Positions 25,782-39,600 are shown, counted from the first letter of the stretch. The stretch is 64,000 bases of DNA from Chaenocephalus aceratus (GCA_023974075.1 CM043788.1:29935054-29999053), one strand, 5' to 3'. A program made the numbers and translations. Notes: generated by a model from the sequence alone, not told the origin.

Positions 25782-28700
25782 GTTTCTAGGAATTCAAAAC
25801 AGCTCTGAGAGATACATATTAGTTATTGAAGAAATTACTTCTCGACTCCAAGACAAATTACATTCAAGTATAAGTTCGGCCCACCCAAAACCGTACGCTA
25901 CTCCTCCACTTCTGTCAGTAAAAACCTGCAACTAAAAGACTTACAAAACAAGATAGATGCTAACGTTAGAAAAAGAGTCCATTGTGTTTCCTTTTTCAGA
26001 CAAACCACATCCCAACAGATTAATGTATTTATTGTTCAACATGATGGTCATATTTGTACCTCCCACCATCCAACCCTGCACTTTGTCCCAGCCCAATGTT
26101 TTGCTTCAACCTGAAATATAATGAAAGGTTGTTCCCTTGTGACCATGACTTTTCACCGTGAAGGAGTGTGTGAGCCAGACACTAATCATGCTCCAGCGAA
26201 CCCTAGTCTCATTCAGACTTATCTTCACTTTGTTAGCAACTGCACAGGGGAGACAACCAGCCTCTGCTGTTATGTGTTTCCTTCTTAACGTTATCTTCAC
26301 AATAGAATAACTCTTTTATCTTATACATACATGCCTTTAGTTGTTCTTATACTCCCTGGTTTTTTAACTTGCACCTTATCAACGTTTGCCTGACAAGACA
26401 TATGTAATATAGGTCTTTCACTGATTCAGCTCAACATTTTCCTCCTCAGATTTATTGAATACTGGCTTTGAAACTGAAAGAAAGAAAACGTATTAAGCAT
26501 AGTATACCTTATTTCCCACAGGGTTTGTTTTCTTCCTTTGGAAATATAAAGGCTTCCAGCTAAATAAATACAAGCAAATTAATGTGCAGCCAGACTTGAT
26601 TTGTGAACTGTTCCATTTTAGGTAATGAACAAGAAAGCTTTGCAATTGAAGAGAGGACTCCATAAAACGGTTAATGCACATGATTAAACTTAAACAATTG
26701 TTAAGAAGGCTCTTTTAACCTTTAAGTCATATTATATTATTGGACTCCTGGCAGACCAACACACAAACACACATTCCCTGCTCCATGAAACCTACTGTTT
26801 GGCACGCTCCACAGCTTACATTTAAAATGTACTATTACACGCACAGATGTGAATCAAAAGCAAACAGAAAACATGATTTGAATGTTGAATATTCATGAGT
26901 TATTAGCTTTCAAGACATTTCCTATCAATCGAGAAAAGTATTTTTATATTCCAGTTTTATAAAACAGCATCTAAGTGAATTCAAGTATCAAATAATATGT
27001 GTCAGAGCAGCTAATAAAGTCTATTGTTTACAATGGAATTATTTTCTGGTTTTGCATGAAGTAGAATTGCACTGGAAGCCAGAGGAGTACATTTGATCTT
27101 CCCCTAAAGCCACACTGTCCTTCTTGGTGAGAAGCCTTGTTCAAAACATTGACATTGGAGGGCTGAGGAAAACAGAGTGGCTGAATCCTGGGAGTGTGAG
27201 CAGTGGTAACCCATGGACAGTGTTTATCTGCAGACAGCAGGCGCAAAGCCTGCAGTATATCTATCTTTGCTAAGCTCTTGCTATGTGTGTACCTTTGCAA
27301 AGTTGTCTGTGTGTGTTTCTTATACACTGAGGTTTTTGAGGTGAGATCGGAGCCCCGATAAATGACTTCTATAAACCTAAAGGCCCAGCAGGACTGCCTG
27401 AGAGATGTCTGTAAGCCATTTCCTGAATAATAAGCTTGATTTCAAAATATTATTACAAATGTAGGGCTGTAGATTGATTAGTATCAGAAAAACCGACATT
27501 TCCTCATGTCCATATGGGGAAGTTTTGCTGATGTTTGAGTTCAGTATGTGTCTCTATCATACACGCAGCTGTTTTGCGGTTAGAGCTTACATTGCGATGT
27601 TTTCAACTTGATGTCAAATTTCCATTTACAATCCTAATAAATCAAATAAATAAGCATAAAAACAATGATTATTACAATCCTGATGGACCACAAAATAATA
27701 TTGCAAGTCATGATTACAACTTATGATTGATTCAATTATTTGATTTTGGTTTTTGTTGGAATTGGGCGGACAATTTCTCTTTGGATACTTACAGATATTT
27801 CTGAGCCACACAATGCATCTTTTATTCATAATATACAACGTTCAGAAATGGAAACCCAGGTTTGGCTGACCTTTCTATTCCACAACATTTAACATGTGTG
27901 CTTGAGACTATCCCACCATTCAAAACCTTCCACAGCTCTGTAAAAAGTCAGAATGTGGTCCTAAGGCAGTTGTCAGAGTTCCCAGAGCAGATATTCAGTT
28001 CTTGCTGAGAAACCCAAGTTAAGTTACCCTCTCTGGGGTGCAGTGTCTAAAAATGTGTATATCGACGCTGTTCCCCTGATGGTCAACGTGTTAACTTTTA
28101 CCCCATGCAACAGGGTCTTGGTTTTCCTCAAAACTGAGCCTGTCCAGAGACAAGTTTAGATCAAGCTTTTTCAGAATTTGAGGGCAGCCAAGGATAAAAA
28201 GGCCCCAAGGTGGAACGGTGTGGAAATATATACAAAGAGCCCCTGCAGCGGGAAGGAGCTAAGCGATTCCTTGCGTGTCTTGGTATGATATGCAATATAT
28301 AGAAGGAAAAAAAAGGTGGGCGGATAAATCCCCCCTCCACTATATGTGCCTCAGTGAAGACGACAAAACGGCTAAAAGTGGGTTGGGAGTTGGTGGTGGG
28401 GGGGGCTGGAGTGGATGAGTGTGTCGGAGGGAATGCATCGCAGGGATTAGGTGGACCCCTAAGTCTCTTTAGTAGGCTGTACAAGGCCCAAGCCAAATAA
28501 AGACTTCAACATTACTTACATGTTAGAGCTTCTGGTTTTCCTGCTTTAACTTAAACTGTGATAGTAAACCTAAAGAGTGAACAAGCAGGAGAGCAATATC
28601 TTCCTCAAGGACACTTTAACCAATTAGTACTAAACCTTTGAACAAGTTTATACATTTAAAGGTGTTAGGAAACAGTATTGTAGAGCTGTTGTCTGAAAAT

Positions 28701-31700
28701 ATATATTCAAGAAAAGAATAAGTGCGGGTTAAATCAGATAGAGATGATATGTAAAAGTACTGGTCAGTGTCTGTGATGTTACGCACACTTAAAATACATA
28801 TATGGTTGTCATTAATAAATTCAAGGTTGGATAACCAATCAATTTTAAGAAAATTGATTCCCATGTTTTTAAAAGGCATGTTTATATACCTTTTTTTATA
28901 CTTTTCCCAAGTACTGGCGCTATTCTCGCCATTTGGTTCTTGTTTTCTTTTTTCCTTCCTTATCTCTAGTATGTTCCAAATGTGCACAGTATTCTTGTAT
29001 CCGTCTTCCCGTCAAACCTGCTGATTCTCTCCAAGAAAGTCAGAAAGACATGAGTCCACCAGGGAGGGAGCCTTTGAATGTATGCTTTGGTTGTGTCTTC
29101 TGCGAGATAGCTTGCATAAATAACCATACGCGGATCCTCGTGAATGCATAAGACACCAGATACCTCAGCTGAGCCACTAATGGGCCTCATAGTGTATTCT
29201 GGCCCTCCACGTTTTAACTGGTTTCTCTCCTGTGATTCCCTAACAGTGATTGTAAAGTATGTAGTCTTGCTCTAAAAGGATGACACCTAGCTTTTCCTTA
29301 TTTTTACAGCTCTCATTTAGATTCACCAGGGTTTCTCTTGTAAGTAACACTGCTGTCGTATTTAAACCCTCCCTTCATTTGGTCAAACCATGCAGAGGCA
29401 ACATCCTGGAAGGATTTCATTTAGATTTTAGAAGTTAAGCTGAGGTCCATGTAGTGAATCTGATCACTTTCCACTCTTTGAACTACTTTAAAGAAACGTA
29501 ATATAAAAGCGTAATATTTAAAAGTGCGTTACTGTGAAATATCTTAATAGTTATTTCTAATGGACCTATACCTGAGGCTATATTATGTACATTTGACAAA
29601 ACATGGTTACTGTGTATTCTATTTTTCTGGGGCATATAGCCCCAATAAAGTGTGTTTAACATCTACAATATGAATACTAGATTGATGGGGATTTCACAAA
29701 TTCATAATTGAGGTCTCTATCCTGAACTGGATGTGCTACATTTCCTCGATTTCCTTCCATGCAAGACCTGTGATGCACAGTTGCAACAGTTGCAACAAAG
29801 CAAAGAAAAAGGTCTTGACGAATGAGTTCCCCCTTTCATTTACTGACCAACTCTTGTTGCTTGTTGCCCAGGCACAACTTAATTTCTCCCTCCAATATGA
29901 GCTTCACAGTCGTCTCTACAGCCGACAGGAAACTATGATTTTAGTTATGAGGTCAATTGCTTTTCTCTTAGCTGGTGAAATAACAATTCAGATTGTTACA
30001 GTTGTGACGCTATTTCTATTCACCTATCTTTTGTATCCTTGGAGTTTTGCAGAGTAGATGGCACTGCGGGGAGTCACCCGAGCATCCTCTGTGATCATTT
30101 CCTTCAGTGAAACTAGCGGTGTTGTGTGATGCGTTAATTGGCCACTAGTCTAGGGTCCCTCTGCAGGCATCTGAATGCTTGGTGGTACCTCTGTGTATGG
30201 GTAAACAAATGAGAGGACAGATGGGATTCCACAGCCTGATGAGCTAAAAGAAGTCTAGGGAAATTAGATAATTATTTCCTGATTTCCAAATGAAACAGCT
30301 GAGAGAGCAATGATCCATTAAGTCTCAGTTAACCACCCACCAGTGTGTCTGTTGAACATGAGGAGACGCATATGCTCAGAGGCCAGTATGAGCGGTGATG
30401 GTCGGTTTACTTCTTGAGTAGTGATGAAAGGGTCTAAGATTGAGAGTCTTGCTAAGTGTTAACAAGTGACCAGTGATCAGAGGGATATTGTCATCACTCA
30501 CCAGTTTTACAAATGGCTGGTTTCAAAGAACTCTTTTAAAACTCATGAAGTTTTACAGAACCTTAATTAGACCTTACTGGAAAGTAAAACTATAGCATTC
30601 AGAGGGCAGGCCATGCAGCTTTCAAACCACTGACTCCATCGGTGCAATCTTACTGACACCATAAAAATTGCACATGCGGAAATAGTTCCTTTAGAGAGAA
30701 AAAGAAGGGATACAAATTCAACAAGACATAGCACTGCGTTTTGTCAAATTTCGCAATTTGTAATAACACGTGGCAAGCACCGAACAAATCCAGGGATACC
30801 ACAAAGAAGAGACGTTCCTTGGAAGTAAGGCTCCTTTCCATGTTAAACATCTCTAAATAAAAGAGGCTACCCCACACCTGACCATCAGAGGGAAACTACA
30901 TGTGTTTCCATTACAGAAAGGCTCCCAAAGACTGTCATTTGTGAAGCCGCATGTATGCCTCAGTCCAATACAAACCTCTACCATATGTGAGCAGTTAGTT
31001 CCATCCCTAAGCATTGATTACTACTGTCGGAGTATCAATAGACAAAAGCTGATCCGTCTCCTAGGACACCAACTTGTTAAGTTATGCACTCTAAATTGAG
31101 ACTTCTATGAAATATCCTTTAAACTTAAATTCCACACCGTCAAACCTTCTGACCTTAGGAAAGTGTAAATAAAGTAGCACTGTTTTGTCTCTGACCAGCA
31201 TGATCACCAACAATCAGAACGAAGTATACTTTTCAGGGATTGTTTCACAAGGTTACCTGGTGGTAAACAGAAGAAGACAGGAGGACATGAAGTGGAAACC
31301 TTTCAGGAATAGCGATTATTGGCTATGTATTGAAACCAGCCAGGGAGAAACCAGATCTAAGACTGCAAGAAGTATTATAGTAGTTACATCTAATAAAAGC
31401 CTTGGCTCAGCCCATCACTCCTGTATTCTCCCTGCCTCCCCCAACAAAACTGCACATTAAAGGAGATGGATCAGGGGTCTGTAAAACAGAAACATTACCC
31501 TTTGAACCTCTCGCGGTGGACATATTAACAGAACGAAATAGAGAAAAGAAGCTCAGGTAGGAGGTAAGTGATTTGAAAAATGAAACGCTGTTCATCACAG
31601 AGGGTGACGGGGGTGATTTGCAGGCAGATGGCTACTAGGGGCTGCTAAAGAGAAAACAGTACCCAAGGACTCCCCTCTGTGACAACCTTCCCCCTGACCA

Positions 31701-34170
31701 ATTGCAACCAAGGTGCCTCACCGCTTTGAGCTTGTGTTATTTAATTAAAGGCCAAGATTTATACCCTAGTGCCAAAGCAGCGGCTTTAGTCAGATTTGGA
31801 ATCATTTATCCCATCAGAGGGTCGGCCAGTGTGAGGTTTGATTGATAGAGCCAGTGCAGTGGGGGGAGTATACGGTTACACACTACTGCCTTGCATGCCA
31901 GAGCTCCTGCGTCTTGAATTCAGAGTTGAACAGCCATAGAGTCCAGACCTAGCAACACTGTGGCACAGATAAATAATTCCCCTGACAACAGTAAACCGAT
32001 ATTGCAAAAGGGTGAAGGCTAGGTATACCCGTTAAAGACCAGATTGAAGACTACAGTATATTGTTATGTGGAGGTTTTTTGGACAGCAGGGTATCAGTCT
32101 GGATGTACAATCCCACTCTTCCTTTCAACAGATGTCTCCTTCTGTCTCTGGCGTTAAGATGTAATGCACACATGTATAAATACTATCAAAATTGTTACAG
32201 TGTTGCAAAAGTACATTTCCTATTGCTTTAATGCTGGATACAAAAACTGCTTTCAAATCATAAGGGTTCAGTTATTAGCGATGATTGGTGTGAAACCATC
32301 GAAGGATCATATCTTTCTCACTGCATTAGTGACGCGTTCTGGTTTCCTAGAAACAGATGTAAATGTATGGGATTATATGGCTCTGTAAAGGTACATTTGA
32401 ATCAAAACAGCAACCTGAAACTTTGAAAACAGGATATTGGCAGAAAAACAGGATGCTGCCTGTATTACCTGATGTTTCTATTTCCTGAGTTCCTGTAGGG
32501 ATGCTGCAATAGCTGTGGAAAATCATCAAAAGGACCAAAGCAACACATGCATGAGAAGGTGGAGGTTTAAGTTCACCCCCAGGCCTTATTGCTACATTGC
32601 TACATTTTGAACACTTGAAGGTCCATTATTTTCATAAATAGAGGAACCACAATCCTCAATGAAAAGTGCAGGCACAATTAGATGATTGAAATGGGAGCTC
32701 TCTGAATTCGAAACATATGATCTCGAGGTATTTCTTTTAATGCTGTTAAGGAACTCTAATGGATCACATTGAGCCCTGTTGACTAGCTGTAAAGTGTGCG
32801 TTGAATTACAGTGGGCCTCTCTGATGCCCTCAGTGGCCTCTGCACCTGGTTTCAACGTTGTGACATCACCAGTGGAGACGGGATTGTTTGGATTTTCACA
32901 ACTCCATCAGAGGAGTCAATCAATCTTCATCCTTCATGGATATCCACTATCACAACAGCACGTAATCAAGAGATTAAAGGACACTCCTAATTTGTCCAAA
33001 TTTGGGATAAAATGAGCATGAAGGCTGGGCTGTAACAAGAACATTGCAGATAATATAAACGTGGAAAAGTTCCATTGAGAAGTATTTTGAGGTTTGCCGC
33101 AGTGCAAAGATGGATGTAATGGTTTCACATGGCAACGGTGTTCAAGGTGCTGGCAATGAGATCAAAGTTCTAAGGTTATGATTGGATTTAGGAGAAAGAC
33201 ACCTTAACAATAAATAAGAATATTTTTAAGAAAGTCAGGCACATCATTTTGGATAATATATTATTTCAATATTGCCTAAATCCTTTTTATGTCTTTAACA
33301 TATCCACAGCACATTGGGTAGTATAGATGCCATATATTTTAAAGAATAAGATAAAAGTTGTTACAATATAATGATTGATAGGTCAATATCTGTCCGCCAG
33401 CCGATCATGTCTCCACCTGCTCTGTATCAACCTTAAGAGGAAGCAGCTGTGTTGACGGCATGGGGTCGAGCTGACACGTGAGACGCAGCATTTCAATTCA
33501 TCTTCATAACACACTGGTTGATAAAAAAACAGGTTCGAGGTCAGAGAGCTTGAAGTCTGACACTGCGAGTGTTTTTGCTAAATCAAACTGATGGATCATA
33601 TACATTATAAAGCACAGAACAAATGAAGATTAAAAAAATACTTTGTCAAACCATTGTTGACTTAGTCTTTTTGAAACAACAGCATTATCTCTTGCAAACT
33701 AATGTACAGCTAGGGAAAGTTTGGGTATTACCAAATCAGTCAAATGTTTAGGATATTTACAACTGCATTATTGTTATTAAACCCCGCTTTATCCAAATGG
33801 CAATGGGAATTGTGGATGATAGAGTGCAAAAGGTATTCATTTTATTAATAGTTGAATTATTTGATATTATTTATTTTCCACTTATTGACTTGGACTGTAA
33901 TCAATCTCTTTATTACCAGTGAAGTATAGGCATGTTTCCTGAGTCTTTCAAGTATTTCATGTACTGTTTTTTGATAGTTTCCAGAAAACCAGTAAATATA
34001 TCAGAGGTTCAGAAAAACATCTGGTGGACACTTGTTGTTCCAACAGTGACCACTTGGGGGTGAAGGGTGAGTTTTTATTTCCCCTTTCAGATATACTGCT
34101 CTAACATTTTTGGGTTCTGACACTGTCGTTTTCCTTCATGGCGGTTGTAAAAGCAGCAGGGCGTTGTCAA
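25782..34170. other. Intergenic or intronic DNA, no gene seen
   Basis: About 8.4 kb with no recognisable coding sequence or clear mobile element. A weak TAGGGCTGTAGATTG motif at about 27,465 recalls hAT ends but has no partner. Open frames are short and have no domain signatures. Confidence 0.55.
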
Positions 34171-34245
34171 GCACTATGTTGAGCGGTTAGCGCTGACACA
34201 GTGACACAAGAAGCTGGTTGGAACCCCTGTTGGCTTCCTGAAATT
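34171..34245 (+). mobile_element. Possible tRNA-derived SINE relic
   Basis: A segment with TTGAGCGGTTAGCGCTGACAC, then CACAAGAAGCTGGTTGGAACCCC, resembles the A-box and B-box spacing of fish tRNA-like SINE heads (GGTTAGCRCTG and GGTTCGAAYCCC types). No body or tail is visible, so this is at best a decayed head. Confidence 0.4.
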
Positions 34246-35137
34246 GTTACATTTTGACTTTGCAGAAGTTTGTTGAAAGGACTGCAGTGATGACTGTGGT
34301 GTGAAACGTCACATCAGTTTCAGCTTGACTGTTGCAAGTGCAAAGATGTAGGGTGTCAAACAAAACTTTTGATGCATGTTTTCATTTCCATTTCCCAGAC
34401 AAATGCCACGTTTGATTTTAGACCTCTGGACTAAACCAAAAAAAGATTTTAGGAAAAGTGTGTTGAATTATACCCAAAACACATTTCATTTGTGTCCACC
34501 AGGTTTCATCAACTGTTACTTCATTCCATTTTAACAGTAAACAATATCTAGTAACACAAAAAAAAATGTCACAGTCATGGCTCGGGAATTTCTCAACATT
34601 CACATAAAGCTCTGAAGGTTCTGTTGAATGCATTTCATCTCTGAAGGTAGTTTGTTCCAGAGCATATGTTTGGATCTGAGGGTTGTTTGAAGGCAGATGT
34701 AGTTGCTGGCTGCATCCTTTCAACAAACTGCATCCTGGTAATTGGCCATTATTCCAGAACTGAGAGGCGTGCTGTCCAGAGGGCAACTACACTTGTCTGG
34801 AAACAATCATGGACTTAGCAGGCTGGCAGACAGCCTTGTCACTGGACTATGCCTCTCCTGCTGTGTGTATCTCTCAGGGGAGGATGAACTGAAGCTGACA
34901 CCAAAAATCAAATTGTGTAGGCTTCATCAAAATCGATGCACACCAAAAAATAATATATAAAAAAAAAGACATAGTAATTTGTTATCAATTTCCGATATTA
35001 ATACTGTTTGTTTAATTTGGTGGAAAGGTTCCTACAGTAGGTTTTTAACCCATAATGTTGCTTTTTGTTTCTACAAATGACATTGTATAATAATATTTTA
35101 AAATGACTGTTTTGATAAAAAAAGAACACAAATATTA

Positions 35138-35197
<60 letters not shown>

Positions 35198-37648
35198 TAT
35201 GTCAGTGACAAAATTAAGATTCCATCAAATATAACTTTGAGATAATATTAGAACGTAGGTCCATTGTCTCTTGTACTTGAGCCAGCACAACCATAGACCA
35301 AAAAAGCTGCTCATTTTGCTTTGTGTAATATTTACAAGTCCTAGCAATGTGTGCCCTGTGAAGCCATATTAGGTGACCTTCAACAAGTGACTCCATAATT
35401 ACAGAAGAGCATGCAAGGTATGCCAAGTGACCTTCCTTCATCTCCGACCAGACCTAAACATCACAGAGGGAAAATAATAACAACTGACACATCCACCTCT
35501 GGCGCAGACTGGCAACTGGATCCAGATGGAGGGAGCATATCATTACCGTTTCATTGGGAGATATCAAAACAGAAAGGCACAGAACCCTTCACTCTCCTGC
35601 AGATTGCTGCCTTTGAAATGAAAAATTAAAGCCGATATTGTTTCTCTGCTTCATCTCCTTGTTCTAAGAGACTCAAGATGGACGCATTGCACTGTGGTGC
35701 TAAAAGCAGCAGAAAAGAGCTACAGTGTAAGGACAGAACAAGACAGGCTGAGAGAGCCGCTTTCTGATAAGAGAAAAACTCAAATTCACTCAAAGACACA
35801 CTCCTTCAATGCTCTGCACCTAAATGTGGCCTGAAGGAATACACAACCATGGCAAGACCTAAAGCGTGCACTCCCACCTTTTTTAATTAAAACACATGAC
35901 TGGAGGAAGACACCCTCTCCCTCCCTCCTACTTTACATTTTACTGCAACATCATGCTGACTAATTTATTTGACTCAAGGTAGTGCATGAATCCCTGAAAA
36001 CTTAGTTGACTTTCAGTATTGCCACCCTTTCATCCTTGAAAAGCAAGTCTCCCTCTTTTTAGGTCAAGCTCTTACTGTGTGCAACCAGGGTAAGCTTTCA
36101 GAAAGCCCTCTAGCCCTCCTCCTTTCCTTTCACCCCCTCTGACATCCTGTAACCACTCTTTGATGGTCCCTGCCTGTGTTTGATTCTTGCTTATTTCTTT
36201 GTGTACCTGAGGATGTTTAGTTATGTATATTTCTACCAGTCCGTCCCTTGATGCCGCCTCCGCACACACAAATATGCACTCAGACACATACACTTTTGTT
36301 TTATTCCTCAAAGAAAATCACCGCAGGGTGTAGACATCCCATGGTCTCTCTCACAGTGTGTCACAGCCAGTGTTGAGTGCAGTTATCATCAGGGAACTAT
36401 GCAATGTGCTTGCTGAAACACACCGCTGCACCCAGGAGTCAGCATTAGCCTGATAATATCAATGCCGCGGGAGGAGGGGGGTGGTTCAGCTTTTAGAACA
36501 AGTGTGTCAAGGGTCTGTAAGAAGGGAGAACGTTTTGTGTATCCAACTTTGATCTGATGTCAGGAAGTATTCCTAGACAGCTCCTTAAGGAAGCTAGAAG
36601 ACAAGTCCAGAGCGGTGAGAGGAAAGGTGACCGGACTGCCACCAGGCCTCAGGGGCCACAGAGGAGCCTTGATGCACGTCGATTTTCTCACATACATTAA
36701 ATTACTGGGAATGTATGACTGGTAAAGATGGGGGTTACAAATTCACTTGGGGAAGTTAAAATTTCAGTTATTTCCTTGAGTTGGAAAGTTGAATGCTGGG
36801 TGGAAAAAAAGGCTAGAGTATATAGATATAAATTCTTAAAGTCTTAGAGTTTATGATTACATGTAATTCAAAATCATTTAAAAAATTGTATGTATTTGTG
36901 AACAAAGCTAATGGTTGGATTGATATGTTTGGCCTTTCTAGCTTCAGTATGCACAGAACAATAAATAATAAATACAAAAATATACTAACAGAAAACTAAA
37001 CGGGGCAGTCAGAGATTTCCAAATCCTTAAACACATTGTGGGAGTATAATAAGATAAGGATTATCTTTGGCATTATAGAGTAATATCTTCTCGAAATGGC
37101 ACTGTAATTGCTAAGATCCTATCAGTAGAGCCATAATTAGGACAGTTACATTCTGCATGTTTTTCTATTTTTCTCTCAGCCTAATCCAGTCACAGTTGTC
37201 ATTTACAGATGACAGCATTTCACAGCATCACTATTTAACTCCATGTGGTCAGAGTTTTAAAGACATACGGCATGTTGATGTTTTTTGTTTTTGTGTTTTA
37301 AAATGTATTCTTTATGAAAAGAGGATTTGGGGGAGACATAAAACAGGAAAGGGTTTATCACAACAATCTTTGACCATTGCTATATCTTGAGCTAGAAATG
37401 TGCATCCGAAAACTACAAAGCAATACTTACTAATCATCAGAATATCTACAATTCTTAAAACTGCAAACATAGCTGTTTTTGTCCGCTCATTACAACATGC
37501 AGTATCTACCCTTGTTCTAGTTATTTATGGGTTTTACAAATGCTTTCACAGTATGCATTGTCATTTCAAATGTTGTTAATGTCAGATTATTCATAAAAGT
37601 AGCTTTAAAATTATATGTAACTATTATGTAGCATTGGAGCACCTGTTA
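34246..37648. other. Intergenic or intronic DNA, no gene seen
   Basis: No coding evidence. Contains the CA microsatellite at 35,141-35,192. A stretch at about 34,620-34,670 read on the minus strand gives LWNKLPSEM, which recalls LINE C-termini, but it is too short to call. Confidence 0.55.
35141..35192. repeat. (CA)n microsatellite
   Basis: About 26 uninterrupted CA units with TACA borders. Confidence 0.95.
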
Positions 37649-37657
37649 ATCTTGTCC
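37649..37657. repeat. Possible 9-bp MULE target duplication, left
   Basis: ATCTTGTCC here and GTCCTGTCC at 43,393-43,401 match at 7 of 9 positions outside the terminal repeats. Nine bp is the usual MULE duplication length. The mismatches and overlap with the TIR ends make this tentative. Confidence 0.45.
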
Positions 37658-37718
37658 GCGTCTATCGTTTTTCCAACCCAGTTTAGATTTAACCACGCCC
37701 ACTTCCGCATTACGCAAG
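37657..37718 (+). repeat. MULE left terminal inverted repeat
   Basis: Begins CGCGTCTATCGTTTTTCC and includes CCCACTTCCGCATTACGCAA. Against the right TIR it has one substitution, one missing T and a 9-bp extra stretch (TTAACCACG). Confidence 0.9.
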
Positions 37719-37929
37719 AACGTAGCTCTACGCGATAGCGTCATAGACTTCATCTTCGGCAGTTATAGCGGTCGCGGTAAAGCAGGATATTGAATAGTTG
37801 TTTTTTGTCTTTCCAAAGGATTTGTTGACTGAAAGTAAACGTAATCCTGTAATCAAAGCCATATCGAAGAGTCCTGAGATTGTATTACTGGTGTTTTATC
37901 ATCTATAAATAACCTGTGTGTATTCTCAA

Positions 37930-37980
37930 ATGTCGTTTTCAGGACAAACAAAAGACGTTTTAAATATCTTATCAGCTGGT
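37930..37980 (+). CDS. Possible first exon of a second MULE gene
   Basis: Seventeen codons from an ATG (37,930) 210 bp inside the left TIR, ending at GGT followed by the strong donor GTAAGT. It encodes MSFSGQTKDVLNILSAG and faces the transposase gene, mirroring its ATG 160 bp inside the right TIR. The same sequence could instead be used from an acceptor at TTTTCAG (ending 37,942). No following exon could be placed because the next kilobase is simple repeat. Function unknown. Confidence 0.3.
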
Positions 37981-38040
37981 GTAAGTGCAGCATATTGAAT
38001 ATAACCTTGACTATTACTGTGTACTTCATTTATCTGACAG

Positions 38041-38350
38041 CATTATTTAATGATACTATTTTATATATTTATTTAATGATACTATTTTATATATTTATTT
38101 AATGATACTATTTTATATATATATACACACATTTATTCATTTATAAACATATATATATATATAAACACACACTTATATGTACTCACACATGTATTTATTC
38201 ATTTATACTGTACACACACAGCATTATTTAATGATACTGTTTTATATACACACATTTATTCATTTATAAACATATAAACACACACTTATATGTACTCACA
38301 CATGTATTTATTCATTTATACACACAGATGTATTCATTCATTTATACACA
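38041..38350. repeat. AT-rich tandem repeats, 26-bp and about 115-bp periods
   Basis: A 26-bp TTTAATGATACTATTTTATA-type unit occurs three times from 38,046 to 38,120 and again at 38,226. A larger block with ACACATTTATTCATTTATA and CTTATATGTACTCACACATG appears at 38,125-38,208 and 38,248-38,320. Confidence 0.85.
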
Positions 38351-38387
38351 CACTCACATATATACACTTTATATTCATTCATTTGTA

Positions 38388-38399
38388 CACACACACACA

Positions 38400-38465
<66 letters not shown>

Positions 38466-38485
38466 CCACACACACACACACACAT
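38388..38485. repeat. (CA)n microsatellite, interrupted
   Basis: About 95 bp of CA repeats with CCAC, ATAC and CCCC interruptions, continuing the repeat-rich zone inside the MULE element. Confidence 0.95.
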
Positions 38486-38810
38486 ATATAAACAACACAA
38501 TATAATAAAAACAGTTGCAATAATAACATAATATGGTATGATCAATTCTACCCTTTTGTTCATATTTCAATTAAAAGATATTTTTCAAAATCAATATTGG
38601 TGGGGGCTCTTTTGCAAAGATAATCAATAACACCACCTGACAGTTGTTGCAGATTATACAGCATACTTGTTTACTTACACACATGTGCGATGGTCCCAAA
38701 AAAGCCAAAATCCGCACTGTAAAAAAATATATACATTTATTAGGCACTCTGAATAAGGGTTGACTGTGTAATAATCATGCCTTTTAATTGGTGTATATGT
38801 CTCACCAGGT

Positions 38811-38927
38811 GAAGGCTGGGACAGTGGGAGGGGTGAGGTAGGAACAGGGGACTGCTGAATGCTGAAGTCCCAGGATACAATCCCAAGTTGACTGCATGAT
38901 CCAATACCTGTTTGCATCAACTGCAGG
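38811..38927 (-). other. Possible extra MULE exon, unproven
   Basis: On the minus strand a CTCCTGCAG acceptor-like site precedes a stop-free stretch encoding a Ser/Pro-rich segment (QQSPVPTSPLPLSQPSPG) ending at a GTGAGA donor-like site. Its phase does not join directly to exon 6 (ending at 40,308), so an intermediate exon would be needed. A Pro/Ser-rich linker is plausible for a transposase tail but this is a guess. Confidence 0.2.
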
Positions 38928-39230
38928 AGGTCAAGCAGGGGTCATCTGATGTCCTTTAGGTTGGATCAACACCAGCCTCTGGAAAGATTTCATGACTGCA
39001 GAGGGCAGTGGACCTTTAGTCATGTAATACTGTGATGTAGGGTAATGCATTTGTATTAACAGGGAGGTTATATTTCAGCATTTGAGATACAGCTTGAGGC
39101 CTGATTTGGTAAAAAGCCCACTTACCACGACAAGGTACAGGCCATAAATGGCATAAGATATGACAAAGACATAAGGTGAAAAACAAATGAGAAAGAAAGG
39201 CATACACATATACAAACAGGTACATAAAGG

Positions 39231-39600
39231 GTGTAGAGGGGCACCGAATACCAGTGTCCTGCCTCTAAACAGAGGGATGGGGGTGAAGAGGAGTCAGAGC
39301 GTGTAGAGGGGCACTGAGTGTCCTGCCTCTAAACAGAGGGATGGGGGTGAAGAGGAGTCAGAGCGTGTAGAGGGGCACTGAGTGTCCTGCCTCTAAACAG
39401 AGGGATGGGGGTGAAGAGGAGTCAGAGCGTGTAGAGGGGCACTGAGTGTCCTGCCTCTAAACAGAGGGATGGGGGTGAAGAGGAGTCAGAGCGTGTAGAG
39501 GGGCACTGAGTGTCCTGCCTCTAAACAGAGGATGGGGGTGAAGAGGAGTCAGAGCGTGTAGAGGGGCACCAAATAGTGTCCTGCCTCTAAACAGAGGGAT
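39231..39600. repeat. 64-bp minisatellite, about 5.7 copies
   Basis: Copies start at about 39,231, 39,301, 39,365, 39,429, 39,493 and 39,556. Each starts GTGTAGAGGGGCAC and ends GAGGAGTCAGAGC. The middle copies are almost identical. The first has a 6-bp insertion, the fifth lacks one G, and the last is partial with a CAAATAG variant. It lies inside the MULE element. Confidence 0.95.

Noticed and set aside
25868..25915. GGCCCACCC and CGTACGCTACTCC words resembling a hAT right end
   Set aside because: Similar to CAGTGGCGTAG-type hAT ends, but no matching left end or target duplication was found around the LINE.
27465..27770. TAGGGCTGTAGATTG start like the hAT at 20,999
   Set aside because: No inverted partner end or 8-bp duplication could be identified.
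31840..31925. Possible tRNA-like SINE head
   Set aside because: The A- and B-box matches are too weak to separate from chance.
34618..34690. LWNKLPSEM on the minus strand, like LINE C-termini
   Set aside because: Only about ten residues are similar, with no flanking LINE sequence or tail.
38290..38570. Several overlapping open frames
   Set aside because: All cross CA/TA repeats and give low-complexity peptides on both strands.
39231..39600. CRISPR-like array
   Set aside because: The units are 64-bp tandem copies without unique spacers, in a vertebrate-type genome.
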